A stretch of 64,000 nucleotides of DNA. Origin: Pedobacter boryungensis. Its GTDB lineage: Bacteria > Bacteroidota > Bacteroidia > Sphingobacteriales > Sphingobacteriaceae. The stretch covers positions 806,001 to 870,000 of the forward strand of contig NZ_JABMKV010000001.1 in assembly GCF_013204825.1 (NCBI RefSeq). Direction: 5' to 3'. Numbering within the stretch: position 1 is the stretch's first letter; each line of letters opens with the position of its first letter. Below, piece after piece: positions 44,908 to 54,170 of this stretch. The position numbers and the translations under genes were made by a program. The notes beneath the pieces were generated by a model. It had not been told where the DNA came from and ran no database searches. It worked only from the letters and a program-made list of their open reading frames with translations.

Positions 44908-45528
44908 ATGGCTGAAATTGATAAAAACCAATCTGGTGATACCCGCCGTGATTTCTTAAAAAAATCCTCGCTGTTTACGGCGCTATCTTTAACGCCATTA
45001 ACGGTTTTAAAAGCTGCAGATCAAAAAGTGGACGAGCGTTTTGCTGAGCTTTTTGAAAAAATTCCTTTAAATCTAAAAGTAAATAATAAAGCCTATACTC
45101 TAAAAGTTGAGCCTAGGGTTACATTGTTAGATTTATTAAGGGAGCAATTACATTTAACAGGAACAAAAAAAGGTTGTGATCACGGACAATGCGGTGCTTG
45201 TACAGTTCATGTTGATGGTGTGCGTGTAAATTCTTGCCTAAGTTTAGCGGCTATGAATGAGGGTAAAAGTATCACCACAATTGAAGGCTTAGCCAAAGGA
45301 GATGAATTACATCCAATGCAAGCTGCTTTTATTAAACACGATGGTTTTCAATGTGGTTATTGTACACCTGGTCAAATTATGAGCGCTGTTGCTTGTGTAA
45401 GAGAAGGTCATGCCAATTCAAAAGATGAAATTAGAGAATACATGAGTGGAAACATTTGTCGTTGTGGTGCTTATCCAAATATAGTTGATGCGATACATGA
45501 AGTGAAAGAAGGAGGGAAAGTAATATGA
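44908..45528 (+). CDS. 2Fe-2S subunit of periplasmic aldehyde oxidoreductase (PaoA-like)
   Basis: A 206-residue electron-transfer subunit of a xanthine-oxidase-family molybdoenzyme. The Tat signal RRDFLKKSSLF near residue 13 sends the folded complex to the periplasm. The plant-type 2Fe-2S ligands are GCDHGQCGACTVHVDG plus C-L-S-L, and the second cluster is made by CGYCTPGQ and GNICRCGAYPN. Its stop overlaps the FAD-subunit start by 4 bases. The order small-FAD-large and the Tat signal match E. coli PaoABC, which oxidises aldehydes; the substrate here is not known. Confidence 0.92.
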   Translation: MAEIDKNQSGDTRRDFLKKSSLFTALSLTPLTVLKAADQKVDERFAELFEKIPLNLKVNNKAYTLKVEPRVTLLDLLREQLHLTGTKKGCDHGQCGACTVHVDGVRVNSCLSLAAMNEGKSITTIEGLAKGDELHPMQAAFIKHDGFQCGYCTPGQIMSAVACVREGHANSKDEIREYMSGNICRCGAYPNIVDAIHEVKEGGKVI

Positions 45529-46508
45529 TTAATTTTCAATTCGTAAGAACTTCAGTAATTAAAACTGCGTTAGGTTTAGTAAGTAAAGATTCAAAAGCAA
45601 CTTTTATTGCTGGTGGAACAAATTTGGTTGATTTAATGAAAAGAGGAGTTACGGCTCCAGAAAAACTGATCGATATTAATCATCTACCCCTCAAACAAAT
45701 TGAACTAAAAAACAACGTTCTACATATAGGCGCATTGGTTTCTAATTCTGCATTAGCTGAAAACCAATTAGTAAAAGAAAAATTTCCTTTGTTGATGTTA
45801 GCTTTAAAAGCTGGAGCTTCAGCACAATTGAGAAATGTGGCTACAGTTGGTGGAAATATGATGCAACGTACGCGTTGTGGTTATTTTTACGACACCACAA
45901 TGCCTTGTAATAAACGTCAACCTGGGAGTGGTTGTGGTGCTATTGGAGGGTATAATAGAATGCATGCAATATTTGGGACCTCTGAATTTTGTATCGCGGT
46001 ACATCCTAGCGATATGTGTGTGGGTTTGGTTGCATTAGATGCACAAGTTGTATTAGCAAGTATAAAAGGCGAAAGAAAAATTAATTTTATAGACTTTCAT
46101 CGCCTTGCAGGAACGACACCAGAAAAAGACAATAACCTTCAAAAAGGAGAATTGATTGTTAGATTGGAAATTCCTATCAATAATTTGAATAAGAATTTTC
46201 ATTATTTAAAAGTGAGAGATCGTACGTCTTACGCATTTGCCTTAGTCTCTGTGGCAGCTGCTTTAGAAATAAATAATAATACGATTAGTAATGCTCGTTT
46301 AGCAATGGGAGGTGTAGCCCATAAACCGTGGCGTTTACAATTGGTTGAGGAATTTTTAAAAGGAAAACCAGCAACTACAGCAACTTTTGAAGAAGCGGCT
46401 AAACTAGCAATGAATGGTGCGAAAGGTTTTGGAGAAAATGATTTCAAACTCAAACTAGCACCTAATACAATTATCGAGGCATTAACCCTAGCAAAAGCCA
46501 AAGCATAA
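45525..46508 (+). CDS. FAD-binding subunit of aldehyde oxidoreductase (PaoB-like)
   Basis: A 327-residue CO-dehydrogenase-flavoprotein-type chain. FAD-binding segments are FIAGGTNLVDLMKRG and ATVGGNMMQRTRC. The inserted cysteine-rich loop (RTRCGYFYDTTMPCNKR, then GSGCGAIGG) is the part that carries an extra 4Fe-4S cluster in PaoB and is absent from most family members. It joins the Fe-S subunit to the molybdopterin subunit and is exported with them. It overlaps its upstream neighbour by 4 bases and its downstream neighbour by 1. Confidence 0.92.
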   Translation: MINFQFVRTSVIKTALGLVSKDSKATFIAGGTNLVDLMKRGVTAPEKLIDINHLPLKQIELKNNVLHIGALVSNSALAENQLVKEKFPLLMLALKAGASAQLRNVATVGGNMMQRTRCGYFYDTTMPCNKRQPGSGCGAIGGYNRMHAIFGTSEFCIAVHPSDMCVGLVALDAQVVLASIKGERKINFIDFHRLAGTTPEKDNNLQKGELIVRLEIPINNLNKNFHYLKVRDRTSYAFALVSVAAALEINNNTISNARLAMGGVAHKPWRLQLVEEFLKGKPATTATFEEAAKLAMNGAKGFGENDFKLKLAPNTIIEALTLAKAKA

Positions 46509-48631
46509 TGGAATTTTTTATAGATGAAAATGACCGTGTTGACGGTATAGAAAAGGTAACTGGAAAAGCGAAATATTTTGCTGAATACCAATTACCTGGA
46601 TTAACCTATGGGGTTTTGGTAACAAGTACAATTACAAAAGGAAAAATTATAGCAATTGATACCAAGGCAGCTAAAAATGCTCCAGGTGTTTTAGATGTAT
46701 TGTCTCATTTAAATAAGCCATCTGCTGCAGGTTATGAGCAAGCCGGTGGTTCGCCGATGAAGATTTTTTATACGGATCAGGTTTTCTTTAATGGACAACC
46801 TATAGCCATTGTAGTGGCGGATACTTTTGAGAGAGCAACTTATGCAGCATCATTAGTTAAAGTTAGTTATGAAAAAACTGCTTTTAATACGGATTTTGAA
46901 GCAAGCATTAAAGATGCCGCAGTAAAAAAACTACAAGGTGCACCACCATACGTAAGAGGTATAGCTGATGCCTATAAAACTGCCGAAGTTAAAGTTGAGC
47001 AGACTTATAAAATGCCTGTTGAAACGCATAATCCGATGGAATTGCATGGAATTATTGCCGATTGGGGGGTAAATGACAAAGTAACGGTATACGCAAAAAC
47101 ACAAGGTGTAAAATCTACTCAAAATACTATAGCTAATGTCTTTAAAATACCAGCAGAAAACATTCAAGTAAACTCTCAATTTGTTGGTGGCGGTTTTGGA
47201 ATGGCTTTAAGGACTTGGCCATTAGAAATTGCAGCAATCATGGCTTCCAAACAGTTAAAAAAACCTGTTAAGCTGATTATTACTCGCGATCAAATGTTTA
47301 CCATGGTTGGAAATAGACCAGCTGCTTATCAGAAAATTGGTTTAGGCGCAACAAAAGATGGAAAAATAACAGGAATTACTCATACTGCTTTCGGTCAAAG
47401 TGCTACCTACGAGAATTTTACTGAAGGTGTGGTAAACATGAGTAAGTTCATGTATGATTCTGAAAATGTAAATACAAACTATTATGTTATCCCCTTAGAT
47501 ATGGGAGTGCCTATTTGGATGCGTGGTCCTGGAGAAGCAACAGGAGCTTTTGCCTTAGAAAGTGCCATTGATGAAATGGCTTTCGCATTGGATATGGATC
47601 CGTTGGATTTTAGAGCAAAGAATGATCCTGAGCAAGATCCTTCACAAAAACGACCATTTTCTAGTAAATATATTAAAGAAGCCTATAAATTAGGTGCTGC
47701 TAAGATCGGTTGGAATAATCGTAAAAATAAGCCCGGAAGTATTGTAGAAGGCTCATGGCAAATTGGATATGGAGTTAGTGTAGGCGTATTTAATGCCGGT
47801 AGAGGTAGAGCAAGTGTAAAAGGAATTTTAAAAGCGGATGGTACCTTAGTTTTGCAAAGTGCAACTAGCGATATTGGACCTGGTACTGGAACTGGAATGA
47901 CCTTAATAGCTAGTAAACTAATGAATATCCCAGTGTATAAAATAGTTTTTGAATTGGGGGATTCTTCTTTACCGCCAGCACCTAGCCAAGGTGGTTCTGC
48001 TACACTTTCTACAGTTGGTAGTGCCGTGAACGATGTGTGCGTAGCTTTAAAATCTACTATTGCAGAATTAGCAGCTAATTCAAATATGGATGCTACATCA
48101 AATTTTGTTGATGTACTGAAGAAAAATAATCTACCCATGATTGAAAAGACGATTCAATCATCACAGAATAATCCTGAGGCAAAAAATTATTCAATGTATT
48201 CATTCTCCATCCACTTTGTGCAGGTAAAAGTTCATCAATTAACAGGCGTGGTAAAAGTGAATAAAATTGTTTCGGTAGGAGATTCAGGTAAAATTGTAAG
48301 TCCAAAAACAGCTCGTAGTCAGATGGTTGGCGGAGCCGTTGGTGGTATTGGAATGGCATTAACAGAAGAGGCGATTTTAGATAATCGATATGGAAGGTAT
48401 GTGAATAATAATTTTGCAGATTACCATGTACCTGTAAATGCAGATGTCCCAGATATTGATGTGATTTTTATTGATAAACCAGATCCAATTGTTAATCCAA
48501 TGGGCGCTAAAGGAATGGGAGAAATTGCTTTAATCGGATTTGCAGGTGCAGTTGCTAATGCTGTTTTTAATGCAACTGGTAAAAGGATAAGAAGTTTACC
48601 AATTACACCAGATAAGGTATTGGAGGCTTAG
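46508..48631 (+). CDS. Molybdopterin-binding subunit of aldehyde oxidoreductase (PaoC-like)
   Basis: A 707-residue catalytic subunit holding the molybdenum cofactor. It has the N-terminal hammerhead domain (DGIEKVTGKAKYFAEYQLPG), cofactor loops GGGFG, RGPGEATGAFALESAIDE and GGSATLSTVGSAVND, and the catalytic Glu in AKGMGEIALIGFAGAVANA. No signal peptide is present, because the complex is exported on the small subunit Tat signal. No PaoD-like insertion chaperone or molybdopterin genes are nearby. A dispersed inverted repeat follows the stop. Confidence 0.93.
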   Translation: MEFFIDENDRVDGIEKVTGKAKYFAEYQLPGLTYGVLVTSTITKGKIIAIDTKAAKNAPGVLDVLSHLNKPSAAGYEQAGGSPMKIFYTDQVFFNGQPIAIVVADTFERATYAASLVKVSYEKTAFNTDFEASIKDAAVKKLQGAPPYVRGIADAYKTAEVKVEQTYKMPVETHNPMELHGIIADWGVNDKVTVYAKTQGVKSTQNTIANVFKIPAENIQVNSQFVGGGFGMALRTWPLEIAAIMASKQLKKPVKLIITRDQMFTMVGNRPAAYQKIGLGATKDGKITGITHTAFGQSATYENFTEGVVNMSKFMYDSENVNTNYYVIPLDMGVPIWMRGPGEATGAFALESAIDEMAFALDMDPLDFRAKNDPEQDPSQKRPFSSKYIKEAYKLGAAKIGWNNRKNKPGSIVEGSWQIGYGVSVGVFNAGRGRASVKGILKADGTLVLQSATSDIGPGTGTGMTLIASKLMNIPVYKIVFELGDSSLPPAPSQGGSATLSTVGSAVNDVCVALKSTIAELAANSNMDATSNFVDVLKKNNLPMIEKTIQSSQNNPEAKNYSMYSFSIHFVQVKVHQLTGVVKVNKIVSVGDSGKIVSPKTARSQMVGGAVGGIGMALTEEAILDNRYGRYVNNNFADYHVPVNADVPDIDVIFIDKPDPIVNPMGAKGMGEIALIGFAGAVANAVFNATGKRIRSLPITPDKVLEA

Positions 48632-48640
48632 GCTTTAACT

Positions 48641-48708
48641 ACATAGACAGATAGGAAACATAGTAATTTATCAGTTATATACTTATGTGGACTATGTTTC
48701 TATGTGGT
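48641..48708. repeat. Dispersed inverted repeat (CATAGACA type)
   Basis: ACATAGACAGATAGGAAACATAGT (24 bases) and ACTATGTTTCTATGTGGT form the arms. The second arm matches the tail of the repeats at 5905-6150, showing a family spread over at least two loci. It lies between converging genes and may act as a transcript end. Confidence 0.7.
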
Positions 48709-48714
48709 TAATCT

Positions 48715-49371
48715 TTACTTTTCACTTGGGTTTTTCTTTCCAGCAATTAATTTCTCTACAGTTTTAGAAATTCTGTCTGTTCTAGTTTTTTCTTGCTTAG
48801 CTGTTAATACCCATAGCACATATTCTTTGCGATTTGAATAGGATAGACCTTGATAAAAATCAAAAGCTGAAGTTTGTTTTTTAAGCTCAATTTCTAAATC
48901 TTCCGGCAGATTAATAATTTTATTAGCTACATCTACATAGTTACCATAATCGCTTTTAGCTATTTCTGCATTACCTACACCAGATCTTTTCAATTCTGTT
49001 TCTGGTTTGATTCTCAATGCCGTCCAAGTTTCATCAATTGCTGCAGAACCGCAAGGCGTTAAGTTAAATGTTTTTAAATCTTCCCAACTTTGCATTAGGT
49101 TTAGATCGCTGGCTAATTTTGATTTTGCTTTAGGGTAAAATATCCAGCAAATTGTTTTCACACCTATAGTCTCAGTTTTTAAAGCATTTAATAAATCAAC
49201 CTTAGTAATTGCAAATACAAATAATGCATCAAATTCTATTGTTTCATTAAATGAAATTTCTATATCAGATGGTATTTCGCCAACAACAGCTGGAAAATTA
49301 TCTGGTGTATTGAGAACTTTAACTTTAAATCCAGATTTGACTTGTAGTTTTTTCAAAAGAGTGTTTTCCAT
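48715..49371 (-). CDS. YdeI/OmdA-family protein
   Basis: A 218-residue cytoplasmic protein. The C-terminal FYQGLSYSNRKEYVLWVLTA and TRTDRISKTVEKLIAGK match the OmdA domain (bacteriocin-protection, YdeI/OmpD-associated). Residues about 1-120 resemble a DUF3052-like start (KLQVKSGFKVKVLNTPDNF), so the protein looks like a fusion of two small domains. Neither domain has a known reaction. It lies downstream of the RNA methyltransferase on the same strand after a REP half-copy. Confidence 0.75.
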   Translation of the reverse strand: MENTLLKKLQVKSGFKVKVLNTPDNFPAVVGEIPSDIEISFNETIEFDALFVFAITKVDLLNALKTETIGVKTICWIFYPKAKSKLASDLNLMQSWEDLKTFNLTPCGSAAIDETWTALRIKPETELKRSGVGNAEIAKSDYGNYVDVANKIINLPEDLEIELKKQTSAFDFYQGLSYSNRKEYVLWVLTAKQEKTRTDRISKTVEKLIAGKKNPSEK

Positions 49372-49388
49372 AATTGATTAATATTATA

Positions 49389-49412
49389 TCCTTCGACAAT
49401 CTCAGGATGACA
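49389..49412. repeat. Half-copy of the CTGAGCTTGTCGAAG repeat
   Basis: TCCTTCGACAATCTCAGGATGACA is the reverse complement of the left arm of the repeat at 5836-5860 with one change. It fills the gap between the OmdA-like and TrmH-family genes. Confidence 0.75.
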
Positions 49413-49415
49413 CAT

Positions 49416-49946
49416 TTATAATTTCAATTTAGCAAAGAAATCCCAAAGTACAATGCCCGCAGAAATTACGATATTAAACGAATGTTTTGTACCAAATTGT
49501 GGAATTTCAATACAGTTATCAATTTTCTGCATTACCTCATCACTCACACCATTTACTTCATTACCAAAAATTAAGGCGTATTTTTTAGTTAAATCAGGTT
49601 TAAAAATATTAAGCATGGTACTGTTTTCCGCTTGTTCTATGGCAATAATTTCATATCCTTTTTCACGCAAAGTATCAATAGCAACCAACGTATCTTCAAA
49701 ATGAATCCAATCTACAGATTGTGTAGCGCCTAAAGCAGTTTTCTCAATTTCGCGATGTGGTGGTTGAGCCGTTATTCCACATAAAATTACCTTTTCTATA
49801 GAAAAACCATCAGCAGTTCTAAAAACAGAACCTACATTATGCATGCTTCTTACATTGTCTAACACCACCACAACAGGTAATTTCTCCTGTTCTTTAAATT
49901 CGTTAATGTCGGCACGATTTAGTTCATCGAGTTTTAATTTTCGCAT
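49416..49946 (-). CDS. TrmH/SpoU-family RNA methyltransferase
   Basis: A 176-residue SPOUT methyltransferase that puts a 2'-O-methyl group on a tRNA or rRNA ribose. Motif 1 is LDNVRSMHNVGSVFRTADGF, motif 2 ALIFGNEVNGVSDEVMQK and motif 3 IEIPQFGTKHSFNIVISAGIVLW, all in the trefoil-knot order. The final motif has HSFNIVISA in place of the usual NSLNVSVA. It lacks the N-terminal substrate domain of RlmB, so it resembles TrmL or short TrmH. The target base is unknown. It begins 5 bases after galK on the same strand. Confidence 0.9.
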   Translation of the reverse strand: MRKLKLDELNRADINEFKEQEKLPVVVVLDNVRSMHNVGSVFRTADGFSIEKVILCGITAQPPHREIEKTALGATQSVDWIHFEDTLVAIDTLREKGYEIIAIEQAENSTMLNIFKPDLTKKYALIFGNEVNGVSDEVMQKIDNCIEIPQFGTKHSFNIVISAGIVLWDFFAKLKL

Positions 49947-49951
49947 TTTCT

Positions 49952-51112
49952 TTAATTTGTGGTTACTTTTTTAACTCCATCACCAATTTGGTGAATATAA
50001 ATAATTGCTGGATAGCCAATTCGAGCGACATAATAATCTGTTAGTTGCTTTGCGAAATCTTCTTCGTATCCTTTTTTAAGCAAAGCGATGGCACAACCAC
50101 CAAAACCAGCACCTGTCATTCTTGCTCCGCTCACATGTTCATAATCTTTACAAAAATCTACTACAGCATCTAATTCCTTACCTGTTACTTCGTATAAATC
50201 TTTTAAAGAGTAATGAGAAGCATACATCAACCGACCAAATTCTTCTAACTCGCCAGCATTTAAGGCTTTTGCAGCTAAATGAACTCTATCGTTTTCTTTA
50301 ATCACATGAGTTGCTCTTTTTAAAACCGTTTCATCAGTAATTAAATGACTATGTAAGGCAAATTTATCAGCAGTCAGTTCACATAAATTATTAATTTTTA
50401 TTTCTTGTTGCAATGCTTTTAGAGCTGTTCCACATTCTGCTACACGCTCGTTATATTTTGATTCTGATAGCTCTCTTACCTTATTGGTATTAATAATCGC
50501 TAAAACATGATCTCCAAGATTACAATCAACTACTTTGTATTTTAATGTATCGCAATTTAAAACCAAGGCTTTATCTGCTTCTCCAAATGCAATAGAAAAC
50601 TGATCCATAATACCAGAATTTACACCAACAAACTCATTTTCTACCTTTTTAGAAAGTTTCACTAAGTCTAATTTATCATTATTTAAATTGTAATAATCAT
50701 TTAAAGCATAGGCGGTAAGCACTTCAATGGAAGCAGAAGATGATAAACCTGAACCAATTGGAATATTACCAAAATATAATAAATCTAGTCCTTGAGCTGT
50801 CCAATCAGACTTCTGAAGTTCGTGAAAAACACCCAGAGGATAGTTGTACCATTCCTTGCCAGTTTTACTGTATTCTTTTTGAAGTTGAAATACTCCTTCT
50901 TCCTTAAAATTAATGCTACTAAATCTAATTAAGTTATCATTATTCGGTGCTAAAAGTAGCCACGTGCCAGCGGTAATTGCACATGGCATAACTAAACCGC
51001 CATTGTAATCTATATGTTCTCCAATTAAATTAACGCGGCCTGGAGCAAAGTAAGTAGCGGCTGGATGTTGCTTATATTTCTCAAAAAAAGTTTCGGATAA
51101 TTGACTATTCAT
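49952..51112 (-). CDS. galK: Galactokinase
   Basis: Phosphorylates alpha-D-galactose to galactose-1-phosphate in the Leloir pathway. The 386-residue GHMP kinase has APGRVNLIGEHIDYNGG (the galactokinase signature), the ATP loop GSGLSSSASIEVLTA, the catalytic Asp in VNSGIMDQF and the C-terminal GARMTGAGFGGCAIAL. It is divergent from galM, which supplies the alpha anomer. The GH2 beta-galactosidase at the window start could feed this pathway. galT and galE are not in the window. Confidence 0.97.
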   Translation of the reverse strand: MNSQLSETFFEKYKQHPAATYFAPGRVNLIGEHIDYNGGLVMPCAITAGTWLLLAPNNDNLIRFSSINFKEEGVFQLQKEYSKTGKEWYNYPLGVFHELQKSDWTAQGLDLLYFGNIPIGSGLSSSASIEVLTAYALNDYYNLNNDKLDLVKLSKKVENEFVGVNSGIMDQFSIAFGEADKALVLNCDTLKYKVVDCNLGDHVLAIINTNKVRELSESKYNERVAECGTALKALQQEIKINNLCELTADKFALHSHLITDETVLKRATHVIKENDRVHLAAKALNAGELEEFGRLMYASHYSLKDLYEVTGKELDAVVDFCKDYEHVSGARMTGAGFGGCAIALLKKGYEEDFAKQLTDYYVARIGYPAIIYIHQIGDGVKKVTTN

Positions 51113-51178
51113 AAATGGTATTTTCTGCGCAGGTTATAAGTTTATTTGTATTTTAGCTGACGGTCTAAGATACAATTT

Positions 51179-52225
51179 ATGAAAGTAAAGCAGATAAATA
51201 CAGGCAATTTTATTGATAAAAAAGAGGTAATAGCAGTCGAATTAAGTAACGATAAAGGAAGCTTGGTTAAAATCTTTAATTATGGTACAATTATAAATCG
51301 ATTTATAGTTAGAAATGCCAATGGCGAGCAACAAGACATTGTATTGGGTTTTGATAAATTTGAAGATTATATCAGTCCTGATTACTTAGCCAACTACCCG
51401 TATTTTGGAGCTATTATTGGTCGTTACGCAAATCGTATAAAAAACGGGAAATTTGAAATAGATGGTGTGGATTATCAATTAGCCCAAACCAACGGAAATG
51501 ATTGTTTGCATGGAGGAAAGATAGGTTTCGATAAAAAAATGTGGGATATTATTAGTGTTGGAGAAGAGCCACATGCTAGTGTAACGTTTCAATATTTCAG
51601 TTTGGATGGAGAAGAAAATTTCCCTGGTGATTTAGCCATACAGCTTACATTTGAACTGACTAATAACGATGAACTTATATTAACCTATCAGGCTGATACC
51701 GATGAAGCTACCCCAATTAATTTAACACATCACAGTTATTTTAATTTATCGCCAACTGGCGGAAATGTAGGCAAACACATTCACCAAATGAATGCGTCTA
51801 ATTATTTGGAGCAAGATGATAATTATGTGGTGACAGGTAAATTAATTCCTGTTGAAAATACAGCTCATGATTTTAGAAAGGAAAAAGCTTTTAATACAAA
51901 TTGGGATGTAACTGAAGGATATGATCAGACTTTTGTTTTAGATAAAGAATACGGAACACTAACCTTAGCGAGCAAAACTAGCGAAACCAACAGTGGTTTA
52001 TCTTTGTTAGTGTACACTACAGAGCCAGTTGCACATTTGTACACTGCAAAATATTTAAATGTTAAAAATGGCAAAGGAGGAAAAGACTATAATGAGTATG
52101 ATGCTTTTTGTGTAGAAACACAACATCATCCAAATGGTATTAACATTCCTCATTTTCCAAGTACTATTTTAATGCCTGAAGAAATTTATACACAAACCAC
52201 TATCTACAAAGTATTAACTAAATAA
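51179..52225 (+). CDS. galM: Aldose 1-epimerase (galactose mutarotase)
   Basis: A 348-residue beta-sandwich epimerase interconverting alpha and beta galactose. Conserved points are the NRIKNGKFEIDGVDYQL start, CLHGGKIGFD with its His, the catalytic His in NLTHHSYFNL, and the catalytic Glu in FCVETQHHPNG. There is no signal peptide, so it works in the cytoplasm. It lies 66 bases from the divergent galK start and 7 bases before the DUF1398 gene. Confidence 0.96.
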   Translation: MKVKQINTGNFIDKKEVIAVELSNDKGSLVKIFNYGTIINRFIVRNANGEQQDIVLGFDKFEDYISPDYLANYPYFGAIIGRYANRIKNGKFEIDGVDYQLAQTNGNDCLHGGKIGFDKKMWDIISVGEEPHASVTFQYFSLDGEENFPGDLAIQLTFELTNNDELILTYQADTDEATPINLTHHSYFNLSPTGGNVGKHIHQMNASNYLEQDDNYVVTGKLIPVENTAHDFRKEKAFNTNWDVTEGYDQTFVLDKEYGTLTLASKTSETNSGLSLLVYTTEPVAHLYTAKYLNVKNGKGGKDYNEYDAFCVETQHHPNGINIPHFPSTILMPEEIYTQTTIYKVLTK

Positions 52226-52232
52226 ATTCATC

Positions 52233-52628
52233 ATGTTTACACTTGAAAAAATAAAAGCCGCACATCAAAAAACTAAAACTGGAGCTGATTTCCCGCAATA
52301 CATTGCCGATATTAAAGAAATGGGTGTAACCAGATACGATGTGTATGTAATGAACGGAATGGCCATTTATTTTGGTGATGATGAATATACAGTAGAAAGT
52401 CCGCCTGCTTATGAAAATTTGTTAATAGAAGAGAAATCATCAGCAACAGATTTGAAAGAAGCGCTAAAAATTCACCAACAAGGTGAAACTGATTATCAAA
52501 CCTTTTGTAAGCAAGCTGCTTTTGCCGGAGTTGAAAAATGGATTACAGACTTAAATGCGATGACAGTAACTTATTTAGATATGGCTGGGCATGAACTTGT
52601 TGTAGAAAATATTCCTACAGTAAAATAA
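52233..52628 (+). CDS. DUF1398 family protein
   Basis: A 131-residue cytoplasmic protein of the DUF1398 (YbcV) type: an N-terminal helix FTLEKIKAAHQKTKTGADFPQYI, the central VTRYDVYVMNGMAIYFGDD strands and a C-terminal CKQAAFAGVEKWITDLNAMT. No function is known for the family. It lies 7 bases after galM and is probably co-transcribed, and it ends directly against the stop of the converging phosphorylase gene. Confidence 0.82.
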   Translation: MFTLEKIKAAHQKTKTGADFPQYIADIKEMGVTRYDVYVMNGMAIYFGDDEYTVESPPAYENLLIEEKSSATDLKEALKIHQQGETDYQTFCKQAAFAGVEKWITDLNAMTVTYLDMAGHELVVENIPTVK

Positions 52629-53492
52629 CTATAATCGTTCTAAAACCATTTTAATTGCTTTCTCAACAATTTTCTCTGGTGTAGTACTAAATTCAAATTT
52701 TACACGACTAGCTAAAATGGCATTAACAGATAAGGCTTTGTGACCTAATATTTTGGCTAAGGCATAAATACCCGCTGTTTCCATTTCTAAATTGGTAATT
52801 CTGTTTTTACCTTCTTTAAAACTATTTAGTTGAGTAATAAAATCAGGAACTGCATTTTTTGCTCTCACTTGTCGACCTTGCGGAGCGTAAAAACCAGGAG
52901 CAGTTGCGGTAATTCCTTGTTCCATTCCTTTGGCAATCGTCTCTAATAAACCTGGGTCCGCAGCTGTTAAATAAGGATGAATACCTTTAATATGTGAAAA
53001 ATGAGATTTAATGCTATCTAATAAGCTGTGTTCATCACCAGAAATTTGATGTATGTAATAATTCATTAGTGCATCAAAACCTAAACCAAAAGAAGAGGCT
53101 AAAATAGTTCCCATTGGGATATCAGTTTGTACTGCCCCAGAAGTTCCAATTCGGATAATATTTAACGATTTTAATTCTTTTTTAACCTCTCGGGTTGTAA
53201 AATCTATATTTACTAAAGCATCTAACTCATTAAATACAATATCGATATTATCTGTACCAATTCCTGTAGAAAGTACGGTAATGCGTTTCTTCCCTAAATA
53301 ACCAGTATGTGTAATAAATTCTCTTTTCCCTTTTTTAACCTCAATGGAATCAAAATGTTTGCTGATTTCTGAAACACGATCCAAATCGCCTACTGTAATC
53401 ACTGTATCTGCAATATCCTCTGGAAGTAAGTTTAAGTGATAAATGCTTCCATCTGGATTGATAATTAAATCAGCTTCTGATAATTTTTCCAT
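52629..53492 (-). CDS. Nucleoside phosphorylase (uridine phosphorylase-like)
   Basis: Cleaves a nucleoside with phosphate to a base and ribose-1-phosphate for salvage. The 287-residue protein has TVGDLDRVSEISKHF, the phosphate-binding VLSTGIGTDNIDIVFNEL, IRIGTSGAVQTDIPMG and the ribose-binding ITNLEMETAGIYALAKILGH. The motif set fits the NP-I family. Uridine is the likely substrate by similarity to Udp, though purines are possible. It is a single gene on the minus strand. Confidence 0.9.
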   Translation of the reverse strand: MEKLSEADLIINPDGSIYHLNLLPEDIADTVITVGDLDRVSEISKHFDSIEVKKGKREFITHTGYLGKKRITVLSTGIGTDNIDIVFNELDALVNIDFTTREVKKELKSLNIIRIGTSGAVQTDIPMGTILASSFGLGFDALMNYYIHQISGDEHSLLDSIKSHFSHIKGIHPYLTAADPGLLETIAKGMEQGITATAPGFYAPQGRQVRAKNAVPDFITQLNSFKEGKNRITNLEMETAGIYALAKILGHKALSVNAILASRVKFEFSTTPEKIVEKAIKMVLERL

Positions 53493-53555
53493 AAGATTGG
53501 TGTTTAAGTTAACAAACTTAGTAAATAAGTTCGTTAGATGTTTGTAGTTCTGAAG

Positions 53556-54170
53556 TTAAAGGGTGCCTAGATATTTAATTTCAACACCTTCAACCTTTTC
53601 TAATTTACCTAAAACAGCGTTCAGATTTGCTTTTCTAACCTCAAATTTAATTACACATTTCGTATTAAAATCCTGATTAAGGACAGTTAATTGATCGTCT
53701 TTTACGATGCGCATAATCGTATTCATCTCCAAATAATCAAAATGAATTTCATATACATCATTTACAGTTTTTGTAATGATCTCATTTGTCGCAAGTGCTT
53801 CAACAGTAGCGTTTTTATAAGCGTTAATTAAACCTGGAACGCCTAATAAAGTTCCTCCAAAATAACGAACTACCACCACTAGAATATTGGTTACATCAGC
53901 AGAAAGTAAGGTATTTAAAATCGGTCTACCAGCAGTTCCCGAAGGCTCGCCGTCATCGTTTAGTTTAAAAATACTTCGATCTGGCGACAACCGCAATGAC
54001 CAACAAAAATGCCTTGCTTTACCATGATCTGCTTTAAGTTTTAGGATGATATTTTTGATATCAGCTTCGCTTGAAATAGGATAGGCATAGCCAATGAACT
54101 TACTTCCTTTGTCTTTAAAAATACCTTCTGACGTAGTTTTTATAGTTTTATAGGTATCATCAAATAGCAT
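53556..54170 (-). CDS. YigZ/IMPACT family protein
   Basis: A 204-residue protein with the UPF0029 N-terminal domain (GSKFIGYAYPISSEADIKN), the signature LNDDGEPSGTAGRPILNTL, then VVVVRYFGGTLLGVPGLINAYK and a small C-terminal ferredoxin-like DUF1949 domain. IMPACT proteins bind translation factors or nucleic acids, but the bacterial role is unclear. The start overlaps the EamA gene stop by 11 bases, so the two genes are translated from one message with ribD. Confidence 0.92.
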   Translation of the reverse strand: MLFDDTYKTIKTTSEGIFKDKGSKFIGYAYPISSEADIKNIILKLKADHGKARHFCWSLRLSPDRSIFKLNDDGEPSGTAGRPILNTLLSADVTNILVVVVRYFGGTLLGVPGLINAYKNATVEALATNEIITKTVNDVYEIHFDYLEMNTIMRIVKDDQLTVLNQDFNTKCVIKFEVRKANLNAVLGKLEKVEGVEIKYLGTL

